From Clostridium niameyense (GTDB lineage: Bacteria > Bacillota > Clostridia > Clostridiales > Clostridiaceae), in NCBI RefSeq assembly GCF_001243045.1, contig NZ_LN849007.1, positions 1,888,989-1,952,988 on the forward strand: a stretch of DNA of 64,000 nucleotides, read 5' to 3'. The translations under genes and the position numbers were made by a program. Positions 18,858 through 28,488 of the stretch are shown piece by piece. The notes beneath the pieces were generated by a model. That model saw only the letters and a program-made list of their open reading frames with translations. It was not told the DNA's origin and searched no databases. Each line of letters starts with the position of its first letter. The stretch's first letter is position 1.

Positions 18858-20291
18858 TTGATAATCAATACTAACCACATAGAATCTTTGGATTTGAAAA
18901 GTTTGGTTAATAATGACGAAAATAAAAGTTTAGAACACTGTTTATTTGAATCTACCCTTAATGTAGCCTATGAAGGCCTTATAATTATAGATACAAACTT
19001 TAATATTATTAAAACAAATGTTATGGCACTAAATATATTAAATTCCACAGAAGATAAAATTAAAAAATTTTCTATAAAAGATATTGTGAAAACACATGGT
19101 TTTATAGATGATTGTATAGAAAATGGAAATCATAAATTTAGTGTAGATTGTAATTTTTATATAAATAATAATTGCATAAAATGTATTACAAACATAATGG
19201 CAGTAAAATTTGAAGATAAAATATTAGGAGCAGTTTTAGCTTTACGAGATACACGTCATATTCACAAATTAGTTAATAATGTAGTTGGATATAAGGCTTC
19301 CTATACATTTGATGATATCATAACAAAAAATCAAAAGATGAAAAGTATAATAGAATTTGCAAAAAAGGCTTCTGAATCTGACTGTAGCATTCTAATAGAA
19401 GGAAATAGCGGTACTGGAAAAGAACTTTTTGCTCAAGCTATACATAACCATAGCAATAGACGTCATGGCCCTTTTGTGGCAGTAAATTGTGCTGCTATTC
19501 CAAGAGAACTCGTAGAAAGCGAGCTATTCGGTTATGAAAAAGGAGCTTTTACTGGAGCTTCAAAAGGTGGCTACCCTGGAAAATTTGAATTAGCTGATGG
19601 TGGTACTATATTTTTAGATGAAATTGGAGAACTACCTTTAGATATACAATCTAAGTTATTAAGAGTTTTAGATAACTTAAAAATTATGAGGGTTGGAGGA
19701 ACTTATGAAAAAAAGGTTAATGTTAGAGTAATAGCTGCTACCAATCGTAAGTTAAACGATGAGGTAACAAATAAAAACTTCAGAGGAGATTTATATTATA
19801 GATTAAATGTAATTAATGTGCATATAATTCCCCTTAAAAATAGAATTGAAGATGTAGAAACTTTAACTTCTTATTTTATAGATAAATTAAATATAAAGAA
19901 TCCTGGTAATTTTAAAAAAGTATCTCCCGAATTTATAGATAAACTTAAATGCTACAATTGGCCAGGTAACGTTAGAGAATTAAGAAACATTGTAGAACGT
20001 AGCTACTATATATGTGAAGGAGACCTTATCACAGATAAATATTTAAGTGATAAATTAAATAAACCTATAACCTCTGATGAAACCACTAGCACTTTAAATT
20101 TAAACCATGTTAACATCAATGATGAAGTAATACCTTTATCTGAACTAGAGCATAAAGCTATTAAAAATGCCTTAATTCATTGTAAAGGAAATATTATACA
20201 GGTATCCAAACTTTTAGGAATAAGTAGGGCTACCATTTATAGAAAGATAAATAAATATAATATAAATATAGAAGATATTATTAAAGAATAA
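18858..20291 (+). CDS. Sigma54-dependent transcriptional activator (PAS, AAA+, Fis-type HTH)
   Basis: A 477-residue enhancer-binding protein. Residues about 20-150 form a PAS-like sensor. The AAA+ domain spans about 160-390 with Walker A GNSGTGKE, the sigma54-contacting GAFTGA loop, and the Walker B region [13 protein letters not shown]. The [10 protein letters not shown] motif and a C-terminal Fis-like helix-turn-helix ([20 protein letters not shown]) follow. Start TTG 18858 follows GAGGTGAT; an in-frame GTG at 18849 overlaps that site. The ligand is unknown. No divergent or adjacent operon with a -24/-12 promoter was spotted, so its target may lie elsewhere. Confidence 0.92.
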   Translation: MIINTNHIESLDLKSLVNNDENKSLEHCLFESTLNVAYEGLIIIDTNFNIIKTNVMALNILNSTEDKIKKFSIKDIVKTHGFIDDCIENGNHKFSVDCNFYINNNCIKCITNIMAVKFEDKILGAVLALRDTRHIHKLVNNVVGYKASYTFDDIITKNQKMKSIIEFAKKASESDCSILIEGNSGTGKELFAQAIHNHSNRRHGPFVAVNCAAIPRELVESELFGYEKGAFTGASKGGYPGKFELADGGTIFLDEIGELPLDIQSKLLRVLDNLKIMRVGGTYEKKVNVRVIAATNRKLNDEVTNKNFRGDLYYRLNVINVHIIPLKNRIEDVETLTSYFIDKLNIKNPGNFKKVSPEFIDKLKCYNWPGNVRELRNIVERSYYICEGDLITDKYLSDKLNKPITSDETTSTLNLNHVNINDEVIPLSELEHKAIKNALIHCKGNIIQVSKLLGISRATIYRKINKYNINIEDIIKE

Positions 20292-20322
20292 AAAGTAAGT
20301 CTGATTACTCAGACTTACTTTT
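20291..20322. terminator. Bidirectional terminator between the sigma54 activator and ltaS-like genes
   Basis: AAAAGTAAGTCTGA pairs perfectly with TCAGACTTACTTTT around four bases. It serves both convergent genes and overlaps the last codons of the minus-strand gene. Confidence 0.9.
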
Positions 20323-22203
20323 TTCCATTTCTAATTTTTTTATCAAATTATGATTTAATAATTCATCTGAACACTGCAATTGGTTTAATGAATCAGCTTT
20401 TTGTTTTTTCATTTCTTCTGTTTCAGATATCTTTTCTCCTGTTTCTATATCATAATAGTCACCTGTCCAAGAAACATAAAATATTTTTCCATCAGTAAAA
20501 GATCCATTCCTAAATGTTACTTTTGTATCCTTTGCATTTAAAATATCATTTCCTAGCATATATTCTTTAGGTAAATCAAATAAGTTAGCTAATGTAGGAT
20601 ATAAATCTATTTGTCCTGAATAAATATTATTTACTCCCTTATACTGATCTTGAGGAAAATGTATCATCATAGGAACCTTTTGAAGTTGATACCATTTTAA
20701 ATCATTAGGTTCTTTTTCCCCTACAAAATCATATAACTCTTGGATATAATTTTTAGATATAGCATTATGGTCACCATAAAGCACTATTATAGAATTATCT
20801 AAATACCCTTCCTTTTCTAACTCATCTAAAAATATACCTATTTGAGTATCTGTATAATGTATTCCTTTCAAATAGTTTCCTATGAAAGAACCCTCATACT
20901 TTCCTACATTAAAATCCCCATATCCCTTTACATCATCGTAAGGGAAATGACTACTTAAAGTAATTAAAAAACTGTAGAACGGTTCTTTAAATGTTTTTAT
21001 CTTCTCCATAGATTGATTAAAGAATGATTTATCACTGAGTCCTAAACCTACCTCTTCGTCTACATTATAGCTTGTTTCACCATAGAAATCTTGAAACTCT
21101 TGAGCTTTATACATTACATTCCTATTCCAAAACCCATTTTTATAACCATGCATTGCTGCAGTATAATATCCTTTATCTCCTAACTCTTTAGGTAAAGATT
21201 TAAATTGGTTAGAACTATACATATAATATGCTGCTCCTGATGAAGCTGGATATAATGAGTTATTAGATAAGAATTCTGCATCAGAAGTATTTCCAGCTGC
21301 TACTTGATAAAAATAGTTATCAAAATACATACTTCTTTTTAACCACTTATTCAAATTAGGTGTTATCTCTTGTCCTTCCACTTGTGCACCTATAACAAAC
21401 TGTTGAAGAGCCTCTACCTGTATTACAATTAAATTCTTACCTTTAGCTATACCTTTATATTTGTCTCCTTGAGATGTAGATTTTTCTTTGAGAGAATTAA
21501 CTACTTGTTGTTCTTTTTCTGGGGACAATTTTTTACTTTTATTTATTTTATTCTTAGTAAATTGATATGCATCTATAGCATGAAAATTAACATTTCCTAA
21601 AACTCTTGTTATATATATTCTATTACTCATAGTATGAAGAAGTCCTGGTTGATCTACAGATAATCTATATATATTTATACCGTCTAATGAGATACCTATA
21701 ACAAGTATTAATAGAGCAGTTCTAATTCTTACAAACTTTTCATTTTCTTTAAAAGATTTGTTTTTATAAATTTTCCCTAATGGTAAAAACAATATTATGT
21801 CTAAGAAATAAAGAAAATCTGTAATCCTAAATAAACTAGTTATACTAGAAGCTACTCCCCCTAGTAAAAAAGCATTCCTTATAGCACCAAAAGATATAAT
21901 ATCTTTAGAATACCTAAAATATAGTAAGTCAGCTATAATAATTGAGGTAATTATTATATTTAAAACGTATAAGAACTTTATTCTTTTCTCTCTTTTTAAA
22001 AAATATCCTACAGATATTAGAATTAATATAGATGCTACAACTGGTAAGAGTATATATTTGTAACTGAAAAATTCTGGAGATATTTCTTTTCCATAAATCA
22101 TTACCTTTAAAGTTACAATAACCAAAAATAATACTATATCTAAATTTCTTAATAATACATTTTTAAATTTATTTATATAATCGCATGATTTTGCTTTGTT
22201 CAT
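20305..22203 (-). CDS. LtaS-type lipoteichoic acid synthase / phosphoglycerol transferase
   Basis: A 632-residue membrane enzyme with about five N-terminal helices (to about residue 185) and a large extracellular sulfatase-fold domain. Metal and catalytic residues are visible: Glu in IQVEALQQF near 265, the nucleophile Thr in AAGNTSDAEF near 308, and the Asp-His pair in YGDHNAI near 480. LtaS enzymes polymerise glycerol phosphate from phosphatidylglycerol onto a glycolipid anchor. Many clostridia carry several paralogues, so this could be a primase or a specialised member rather than the main synthase. It is monocistronic. Confidence 0.9.
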   Translation of the reverse strand: MNKAKSCDYINKFKNVLLRNLDIVLFLVIVTLKVMIYGKEISPEFFSYKYILLPVVASILILISVGYFLKREKRIKFLYVLNIIITSIIIADLLYFRYSKDIISFGAIRNAFLLGGVASSITSLFRITDFLYFLDIILFLPLGKIYKNKSFKENEKFVRIRTALLILVIGISLDGINIYRLSVDQPGLLHTMSNRIYITRVLGNVNFHAIDAYQFTKNKINKSKKLSPEKEQQVVNSLKEKSTSQGDKYKGIAKGKNLIVIQVEALQQFVIGAQVEGQEITPNLNKWLKRSMYFDNYFYQVAAGNTSDAEFLSNNSLYPASSGAAYYMYSSNQFKSLPKELGDKGYYTAAMHGYKNGFWNRNVMYKAQEFQDFYGETSYNVDEEVGLGLSDKSFFNQSMEKIKTFKEPFYSFLITLSSHFPYDDVKGYGDFNVGKYEGSFIGNYLKGIHYTDTQIGIFLDELEKEGYLDNSIIVLYGDHNAISKNYIQELYDFVGEKEPNDLKWYQLQKVPMMIHFPQDQYKGVNNIYSGQIDLYPTLANLFDLPKEYMLGNDILNAKDTKVTFRNGSFTDGKIFYVSWTGDYYDIETGEKISETEEMKKQKADSLNQLQCSDELLNHNLIKKLEMEKSKSE

Positions 22204-22361
22204 CTTTACCCCCTATAAATTTATAGTCTCTATTATTCTATTACCATAAGTAGTATAAGACTTTGTTATGTAGATACTTTAAATAACCTATTAAAAATTT
22301 TTAAATATTTTAAAGTCACATATAATTATGTATTTATTAATTATTTATGCAAGTTTAAAAT

Positions 22362-22395
22362 AAATAGACCTTACACTAATATATAAGGTCTATTT
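22362..22395 (-). terminator. Terminator of the UPF0316 gene
   Basis: AAATAGACCTTA pairs perfectly with TAAGGTCTATTT around ten bases; a TTATTTTAAA tract follows on the minus strand. Confidence 0.75.
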
Positions 22396-22439
22396 AAAAT
22401 AAGTTAATAAGTACTGATATGCAAAATCAATATAATCTA

Positions 22440-22946
22440 CTATTTTCTTATACCATACCCTCCATAAACTGTCTTTATATCATTTATAGATATCATTGCA
22501 TTTATATTACTTTCTTCTATAGTTCTTATTATTTGTTCTCTATTTTTTCTCTTAGCATGTATTATTAACATTTTCTTTTGATCTACTTTTCCTTCTGCAT
22601 CTATAATAGTTACTCCAACATTTTTGTCTCTTAAAATTTCTGCTAATTTTTTTCCATCTTTCTCAGAAGCTATTACATTTATAGTAAGCAATCCTATTGC
22701 CAATTTTTCTTCTATAACACAACCTAAATAATTTCCACAGGTAAATCCTAATGCATAAACCACCATTCTGATAGGGTCATCTTTTATACCTGATAAAACT
22801 GAACTAGTTACATAAAGCCATATCGTTACCTCAATAAAACCTATAATAGATCCATATAATTTTTCCCCACGAGTTATAAGTACTGTCCTTATAGTCATTA
22901 ACGATACTTCCAATATTTTAGCTACAAATATAAAAATATAATACAT
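22440..22946 (-). CDS. UPF0316 / DUF2179-family membrane protein
   Basis: A 168-residue protein with three N-terminal membrane segments (residues about 1-85). A small cytoplasmic alpha/beta domain follows (LTINVIASEKDGKKLAEIL ... MLIIHAKRKNREQI). This is the arrangement of the UPF0316 family, whose tail is the DUF2179 domain. No biochemical function is known to me. The start ATG 22946 follows GGGGGTAAGAATT. It stands alone between its own terminator and the degV terminator. Confidence 0.85.
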   Translation of the reverse strand: MYYIFIFVAKILEVSLMTIRTVLITRGEKLYGSIIGFIEVTIWLYVTSSVLSGIKDDPIRMVVYALGFTCGNYLGCVIEEKLAIGLLTINVIASEKDGKKLAEILRDKNVGVTIIDAEGKVDQKKMLIIHAKRKNREQIIRTIEESNINAMISINDIKTVYGGYGIRK

Positions 22947-23081
22947 AATTCTTACCCCCTATTTTATTTCTTCTATATCATGCCATATCATATTATATAT
23001 TGAAAACGTATTTATGTTAATATATATTTTAAAAAATTTAATTGATAGTAATTAGAGAATAAGTAAAATTTATACAGCATA

Positions 23082-23132
23082 AAAAACCCCGTGATAAAGT
23101 CCCTCTCATTAACTTTATCAAGGAGCTTTTTT
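23082..23132 (-). terminator. Terminator of the degV gene
   Basis: A hairpin with GATAAAGT / ACTTTATC at its core and GCTCC / GGGG-type outer pairs ends in AAAAAA on the plus strand, a T-tract on the transcribed minus strand, shortly after the stop at 23159. Confidence 0.7.
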
Positions 23133-23158
23133 CAATATCTGCACCAAATTAATTAATG

Positions 23159-24010
23159 TTATTCGTCCTTGAAACATGCTACACCAACTAATCCTGGTCC
23201 ACTATGTACTCCTGAAACTGGACTTATGCATCCTCCAAAGAATGCAGAAGTAACATTAGGCAAGACTTTTAACATATCAAATATTTTTTTTGCCTCGTTC
23301 TCTGCATTACCATGCATTACATATATACTACATTTATCTTTATTTAATATATCTTTTACTATGTCTATAAGTCTACTTAAAGATTGTTTTCTACCTCTAA
23401 CTTTATCATAGGTATAATATTTTCCATCAATACTATCTATAGAAACTATGGGCTTAATATTTAAAAGTTCTCCTATAGTTCCTGCTACTTTTCCTATACG
23501 TCCACCCTTTTTCAAATACTCAAGTGTTCCTACCACAAAGAACTCTTGAATTCTACTGATTATATTAGGTATATGCTTTACTATTTCCATAAAACTTTTA
23601 CCTGATTTTATCATTTTAGCACATTCTACTACAACTATACCTTCTCCTAAAGAAATAGATTTTGAATCACACACATATGTAGTAAGTTTTGGATGATTAT
23701 CGCTAACTATTTTTACAGCATTATATATACCTGATAATCCACTAGATAATACAACAGCTATAACATGAGTATATCCCTTTTCTTCTAATTCATTAAATAA
23801 ATTTTCCATATCCTCCATAGAAGGAAGTGAAGACGTAGGAACCTCATTTTCTAAATTATTATAAACTTCTTCTGAACTTATTTCGATTTTATCTTTATAA
23901 TCCTTATCTTTATATATTATTCTAAACGCTAATTGTTCTACATTATATTTTTTTAGCAGGGTTTTAGATAAATCACAAGTTGTATCTGTTATTAAAGCAA
24001 TTTTTTCCAA
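23159..24010 (-). CDS. DegV-family fatty-acid-binding protein
   Basis: 283 residues. The N-terminal DegV motif ALITDTTCDLSKTLLKKYNV, the central TSLPSMEDMENLF and the C-terminal half with GGRIGKVAGTIGELLNIKPI are all typical. DegV proteins bind a long-chain fatty acid in a cleft between two domains; those acting as FakB subunits present it to a FakA kinase, which is not encoded here. The start is a TTG at 24010 after AGGAGGAATATTAA. Confidence 0.93.
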   Translation of the reverse strand: MEKIALITDTTCDLSKTLLKKYNVEQLAFRIIYKDKDYKDKIEISSEEVYNNLENEVPTSSLPSMEDMENLFNELEEKGYTHVIAVVLSSGLSGIYNAVKIVSDNHPKLTTYVCDSKSISLGEGIVVVECAKMIKSGKSFMEIVKHIPNIISRIQEFFVVGTLEYLKKGGRIGKVAGTIGELLNIKPIVSIDSIDGKYYTYDKVRGRKQSLSRLIDIVKDILNKDKCSIYVMHGNAENEAKKIFDMLKVLPNVTSAFFGGCISPVSGVHSGPGLVGVACFKDE

Positions 24011-24110
24011 TTAATATTCCTCCTAAATTTACATATAGGTTAATTATAACATTTTAAAATTTCATGACAATAGCAGATATATTACATATTAATTCTACTA
24101 CATAATTATC

Positions 24111-24377
24111 TTAATTTAAAGTTTTAGGAACCGCAAATATACTATAATTGAAATTATTTGTTTTATTGCTTATTTTTTTGATTTCTTCTAAATCTTTTAC
24201 TTGAAAAACAAAAGTTCCTCCTGATTTATTAATAATCCCCCCACCTATTATGTACTTTTCACCCTTTGTATCGTTTTTAATATGTGTATTTATTTTATTA
24301 ATTATATTTTTCCCTCCAGTTTTATAATTAATTCTAATAAATAAATTATAATTTTCATTAACTTCATGTATACTCAT
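24111..24377 (-). CDS. Small protein of unknown function under a LexA-box promoter
   Basis: An 88-residue soluble protein I do not recognise. It is rich in Asn, Lys and Ile, with a central glycine turn (YIIGGGIINKSGG) and alternating strand and helix character (TFVFQVKDLEEIKKIS). It has no signal, no membrane segment and no cysteines. ATG 24377 is preceded by GGGGATGAG. The upstream promoter has a near-perfect Gram-positive SOS box in its spacer, suggesting DNA-damage induction. Its neighbours (degV and a protease propeptide) offer no functional clue. Confidence 0.75.
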   Translation of the reverse strand: MSIHEVNENYNLFIRINYKTGGKNIINKINTHIKNDTKGEKYIIGGGIINKSGGTFVFQVKDLEEIKKISNKTNNFNYSIFAVPKTLN

Positions 24378-24415
24378 TTAACTCATCCCCTATTTTAAAG
24401 TTATGATATATTTTT

Positions 24416-24444
24416 ATTATATCGAACGTTTGTTCAATGGTCAA
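24416..24444 (-). promoter_or_regulatory. Promoter with embedded LexA (SOS) box
   Basis: On the minus strand TTGACC and TATAAT are spaced by exactly 17 bases. The spacer contains GAACAAACGTTCG (24423-24435), matching the Gram-positive LexA consensus CGAACRNRYGTTCG at all but the first base. Repressor bound there would block RNA polymerase. It is the only such box I noticed in the window. Confidence 0.7.
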
Positions 24445-24753
24445 TATATCTTGTATTTTAAAATTAACTTATAAATAATAAAATCTTATTATTTTAATTA
24501 AAACTTAAAAATATCATCCATATAATTCTGATAATAAGATTTAAAAATATCTACTTTATGAAATAAGTTCCATAATAATGAACTTATCATAATAAAAAGA
24601 AAAAATTTTTAAAACATTTAAATTTCTCAAAATAAAACTAGTATAAAAACTAAAATAATTGTAGGCTTTAATACTTTTATTACTATGGCATATTCCTCTT
24701 AATTATTCCTAATATTTTAAAATTTTAGCAAATTAATTAAATTTAAATTAATA

Positions 24754-24835
24754 AAAAATAGGAAATTAGTAATCATAAGTTATTATTCTTAAAAACTTTA
24801 AAGTATAATAACTATAACTCTAATTTCCTATTTTT
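24754..24835 (-). repeat. Inverted-repeat element, copy 1 (GGAAATTAGT family)
   Basis: A 16-base perfect stem, AAAAATAGGAAATTAG with CTAATTTCCTATTTTT, encloses about 50 bases. It lies 3' of the propeptide gene and may act as its terminator. The stem sequence recurs at 27681-27720 and 57972-58057. Confidence 0.7.
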
Positions 24836-24895
24836 AAATATTTCATTATTGTTTTAAAATTTTCATCTATAATATTATTTTAATTAGCTATAATA

Positions 24896-25573
24896 TTAAT
24901 TTTTACTATTAATTATGGTAGGAGTATTATTAAATTTATTTACTATAGAACCATTTTCAGCATTAACAAAAACATTCCAATTTCCTGTGTCTGTAACTAA
25001 ATCTACTAAATAAACTATATAAGGCTTTCCTTTAGAATTATATAAATATAAATCTACCTTTAAATCATGTAGTTTTTCATACGTTATATTATTTTTAGCT
25101 TTTTCTATGGCTTCATTCTTTGATAGTTTAATTTTATTTTTCCAACTTTCATTTTCAAAAGCAGCGTCTACTCTACCGCTTATATAACTCATTGTAGAAT
25201 CTTTTTCAGTTGTAAAAACTATTCTTCCATAATACACAGGTATACCTTCTATTTGGTAAATTGTATGATAATAAGTTTTGCCATCTTCATCTTTCAAGGT
25301 TTTTGTACTTTTAAGAGAGCCTTTCTTTAATCCAAATTTAAAGATATTTTCTTTAAAGAATTCGTTTATGTCATTAAAATTATTAAATTTTTTTTCTTTT
25401 ATATTAGTAGTTGATTTTTTGTTATGCTCCTTACTTTGTTCCCAAAATATTGTGGTTATTTGAGGTTCATTCTTGCTTTTTTTACCTATAGGTCCTGCAG
25501 CATAAATTGCTGAAGCTGGTAAAAGCGTCATTATTGTGCTTAAAATTACAGTTAATAATTTTTTACTTTTCAT
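24896..25573 (-). CDS. Free-standing M4 protease propeptide (FTP-PepSY) without catalytic domain
   Basis: 225 residues: a signal peptide (about 1-26, ending IYAAG), an FTP (fungalysin/thermolysin propeptide) domain, then a PepSY domain ending NVFVNAENGSIVNKF. It is closely similar along its length to the propeptide of the adjacent npr gene. It stops at NNTPTIINSKN, exactly where npr continues into its linker and catalytic domain. No HExxH is present, and the DNA after the stop shows no protease remnant by eye. Thermolysin-type propeptides fold and inhibit their enzyme, so a role in trans is possible; a recently truncated gene is the alternative. ATG 25573 follows GGGGGCTAAGATGTT. Confidence 0.85.
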   Translation of the reverse strand: MKSKKLLTVILSTIMTLLPASAIYAAGPIGKKSKNEPQITTIFWEQSKEHNKKSTTNIKEKKFNNFNDINEFFKENIFKFGLKKGSLKSTKTLKDEDGKTYYHTIYQIEGIPVYYGRIVFTTEKDSTMSYISGRVDAAFENESWKNKIKLSKNEAIEKAKNNITYEKLHDLKVDLYLYNSKGKPYIVYLVDLVTDTGNWNVFVNAENGSIVNKFNNTPTIINSKN

Positions 25574-25660
25574 AACATCTTAGCCCCCAATATACTATTA
25601 CTTATAATTTATTAATTTTATAGAATAAAAATTAAACATATAATATAATTAGTATATATA

Positions 25661-25699
25661 AATAAGATGATCTCTATGTAATTAAGAGATCATCTTATT
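25661..25699 (-). terminator. Terminator of npr
   Basis: AATAAGATGATCTCT pairs perfectly with AGAGATCATCTTATT around nine bases, 50 bases after the npr stop. Confidence 0.8.
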
Positions 25700-25749
25700 T
25701 ATTTACATTTTATTTATATATATTTTTTATTCATTTAATGTATTTTTTA

Positions 25750-27495
25750 TTATAATGGTAATTGAGGTGTAGCACTTATTCCAACTTTATCAAAAGCATT
25801 CTCAACGATTTTTACTTGTTTGCTATTTTCACCATAAACATCTTTAGTAACTTTAATTAAATCATTTCTGCATTTAGCAAAATTTGTTGTTTCATCCCAC
25901 TCATAGCAATTAGCTCTATAAAATAATTTTGCCATAATATCTTTACTATTCTTTTCTCCAGCCCTTTCCATACCATCTGCAATTAAATAAGCAGCATGGT
26001 TTATTATACCTGAATTTATATGAACTCCACCATTATCATGCTCACTATCATTAGGAAGATATACAAAGTCTTTCATATGAGCTGGTTGATTACCTCTAGA
26101 TGGATCCTTCATATCTCTCATTGTGTCTCCTTCAATATTTGGTGTATAGCATTCTTCACCTATCTCAAAGTTTTTACCATCAATTGCTACTCCCATAATA
26201 TCAGAAAATGCTTCATTTAAAGCACCAGATTCGTTTTCATATCTAAGATTAGATTCTTTACTGGTTATACCGTGACTTACTTCATGACCCACAACATCTA
26301 AAGCTTTTGATAATGGTGAGAATAGTTTTCCATCCCCATCACCAAAGAACATAGCCCCAAGGTCATCTCTCCAAAAGGCATTATTGAAGTTTTTACCAGC
26401 ATGAATAAATCCTTCAACATTCATGCCCTTATTATCTATACTATTTCTATTTAATTTATTTTTATAATAATCATAAGTCTTAGATAAATTAACATAACCA
26501 TCTACTGCAACAACATGCTTATCCTCTGTAAACTTGTTGTTGTTATTTTCTACAAGGTTTGATTTTCTTAATATATATGATTTAGGGTAGTTATATAAAC
26601 AAGCCCAACTATTGTTTATGTCATATAAATAAACATTCTTATTACTATCTTTTAAATAATATTTTCCGTCCTTATAGGTTAAATCAATATCTACTATTCC
26701 ATCTAGACTAGTTTTACCTTTACCTTTGGAATTTTTCCCATTAACATTTACTACACTATTTATATTAGAATTTTTATCCTTTTCAGCCTCTCTTTTAATT
26801 TCCTCAGCATTAGGCTTATTTTGATCTTTCTCATTAATTAAAGTAGGAGTGTTATTAAATTTATTTACTATAGAACCATTTTCAGCATTAACAAAAACAT
26901 TCCATTCTCCATCATTTGTGATTAAATTCACTAAATAAACTACATAAGGTTTTCCTTCAAAATTGTACAAATATAACTCTGCTTTTGATTTAGATAGGTT
27001 ATCATATTTTATGCCACTTTTAGCCTTTTCTATAGCATTCTCCTTTGATAACTTTACTTTATTCTTCCAATTACCATTTTCAAAGGCAGTATCAATTCTA
27101 CCGTTTATAGAATCCATTGAGGAATCCTTTTCAGTTGTAAAAACAATCCTTCCATAGTATGCAGGGATACCCTCTACTTGATAAATCATATGATAATGAG
27201 TTTTGCCTTTATCATCCTTTACAGTTTTCATATTTTTAAGGGAACCCTTCTCTACACCAAATTTAGAAGTATTTTCTTCAAAGAATTTGGTTATTTCCTT
27301 AGAGTTATTAAATTTCTTTTGAGTTATACCAGTAGTAGCTCTTTTGGTGTTTTGTTCGCTCTTTTCCCAAAATATTGTTGTAGTTTTTGGTTCACTTTTA
27401 CTCTCTTTCCCTACAGGAGCAGCACAAACTGCAGAAGCTGTAGAAAGAGTAATTACAGCACTTAAGACTGTAGCTAATAATTTTTTACTTTTCAT
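25750..27495 (-). CDS. npr: Secreted neutral metalloprotease (thermolysin family, M4)
   Basis: A 581-residue preproenzyme: signal peptide (about 1-25), FTP and PepSY propeptide domains to about 215, and a Lys/Asn-rich linker. The mature enzyme begins with the beta-rich segment (IDLTYKDGKYYLKD). Zn ligands and catalytic Glu are in VVGHEVSHGI; the third ligand is in ENESGALNEAFSDIMG; the C-terminal active-site His lies in DNGGVHINSGIINHA. It degrades protein outside the cell, in keeping with a proteolytic Clostridium. ATG 27495 follows AAGGAGGTTTAAAATTT. The propeptide-only paralogue lies directly downstream. Confidence 0.95.
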   Translation of the reverse strand: MKSKKLLATVLSAVITLSTASAVCAAPVGKESKSEPKTTTIFWEKSEQNTKRATTGITQKKFNNSKEITKFFEENTSKFGVEKGSLKNMKTVKDDKGKTHYHMIYQVEGIPAYYGRIVFTTEKDSSMDSINGRIDTAFENGNWKNKVKLSKENAIEKAKSGIKYDNLSKSKAELYLYNFEGKPYVVYLVNLITNDGEWNVFVNAENGSIVNKFNNTPTLINEKDQNKPNAEEIKREAEKDKNSNINSVVNVNGKNSKGKGKTSLDGIVDIDLTYKDGKYYLKDSNKNVYLYDINNSWACLYNYPKSYILRKSNLVENNNNKFTEDKHVVAVDGYVNLSKTYDYYKNKLNRNSIDNKGMNVEGFIHAGKNFNNAFWRDDLGAMFFGDGDGKLFSPLSKALDVVGHEVSHGITSKESNLRYENESGALNEAFSDIMGVAIDGKNFEIGEECYTPNIEGDTMRDMKDPSRGNQPAHMKDFVYLPNDSEHDNGGVHINSGIINHAAYLIADGMERAGEKNSKDIMAKLFYRANCYEWDETTNFAKCRNDLIKVTKDVYGENSKQVKIVENAFDKVGISATPQLPL

Positions 27496-27680
27496 AAATT
27501 TTAAACCTCCTTACATATTTGTTATTAAATGGAGTTTGTGCATTAATTATATCAACCAATAAGATAGATATCAATTTAACAAATTAACCATTTATTAACA
27601 TTACGTTTAAATTTATTAACTAAACTTTAATTTTTAGAATATTCCTTAATTTTTCAAAATTCAGTATACAGTGTATAAAT

Positions 27681-27720
27681 AAAATAGGAAATTAGTACTC
27701 AAAATTCTAATTTCCTATTT
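27681..27720 (-). repeat. Inverted-repeat element, copy 2 (GGAAATTAGT family)
   Basis: AAATAGGAAATTAG pairs with CTAATTTCCTATTT around a 12-base loop, 25 bases after the stop of the ABC permease gene. It is probably that operon's terminator, with stem sequence shared with copies 1 and 3. Confidence 0.75.
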
Positions 27721-27744
27721 CTCAATTTATTTTAAAATACTGCT

Positions 27745-28488
27745 TTATACTTCAACCTTTTTTTCTAGTAAATACGAAATTACTAAAAACATTACCACTA
27801 TTGATATAAGATTAAATATTAAACCAGCAACATTAATACTAGTATTGGGCATATAGAAGCGTAAATTTACGCTATTTGAAACAAGATTAAAATTTATAAA
27901 TTTATCAAAAGAAGTAGAAATGAGGCCCTCTATCTTTGCTAAAACCCAACCTATAAATAAAAATATAGCAAATGATCCAAGTTTATTGAACCTTCTTCTT
28001 TTAATAGTTATTCTGGATAAACTTATAGAAAAATATGCTGATAGCAAAAGTTCTAAATAAGTTATAACATAAAATATGCACACTAATGTAACAGACTTAT
28101 AATTAATAAACCTGCTTATAGCATCATATCCCTGTGGAATTTTTATCATATTAATATAAAAGAATAATCCTGCTACTATATTTACCACAACTAGTTGAAT
28201 AAATGAAGTAATTATTTTAGCCCCTAAAATGCTACTTCCTCTTTCAGGCAATGAACAAATTAAATAACATGTATCAGAATAAAGATCTTTACTAAATACT
28301 TGTATATTCCATATAAAAACTATAAAATTTGAAAAGATACATACCATAAGTGATAACATAAATATAGCTTCTCTTGGCCAAATATTTTCTCTACTTAAGA
28401 AAAAAATATTTCCAATTAAAATTAAAGAAATTAATATTATGAGTTCTTTATAATATGACTTTAAATTATATTTAATAAGCTTACCCAT
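27745..28488 (-). CDS. ABC transporter permease of a YtrA-type operon
   Basis: A 247-residue protein with about six hydrophobic segments (first near 12-30, last near 220-240) and few charged loops, as in ABC-2-type permeases of GntR-linked operons. Sequence family assignment rests mostly on context: it follows the ATPase with a one-base overlap and ends the operon. The substrate is unknown; related YtrA-type operons respond to cell-envelope stress. Confidence 0.8.
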   Translation of the reverse strand: MGKLIKYNLKSYYKELIILISLILIGNIFFLSRENIWPREAIFMLSLMVCIFSNFIVFIWNIQVFSKDLYSDTCYLICSLPERGSSILGAKIITSFIQLVVVNIVAGLFFYINMIKIPQGYDAISRFINYKSVTLVCIFYVITYLELLLSAYFSISLSRITIKRRRFNKLGSFAIFLFIGWVLAKIEGLISTSFDKFINFNLVSNSVNLRFYMPNTSINVAGLIFNLISIVVMFLVISYLLEKKVEV

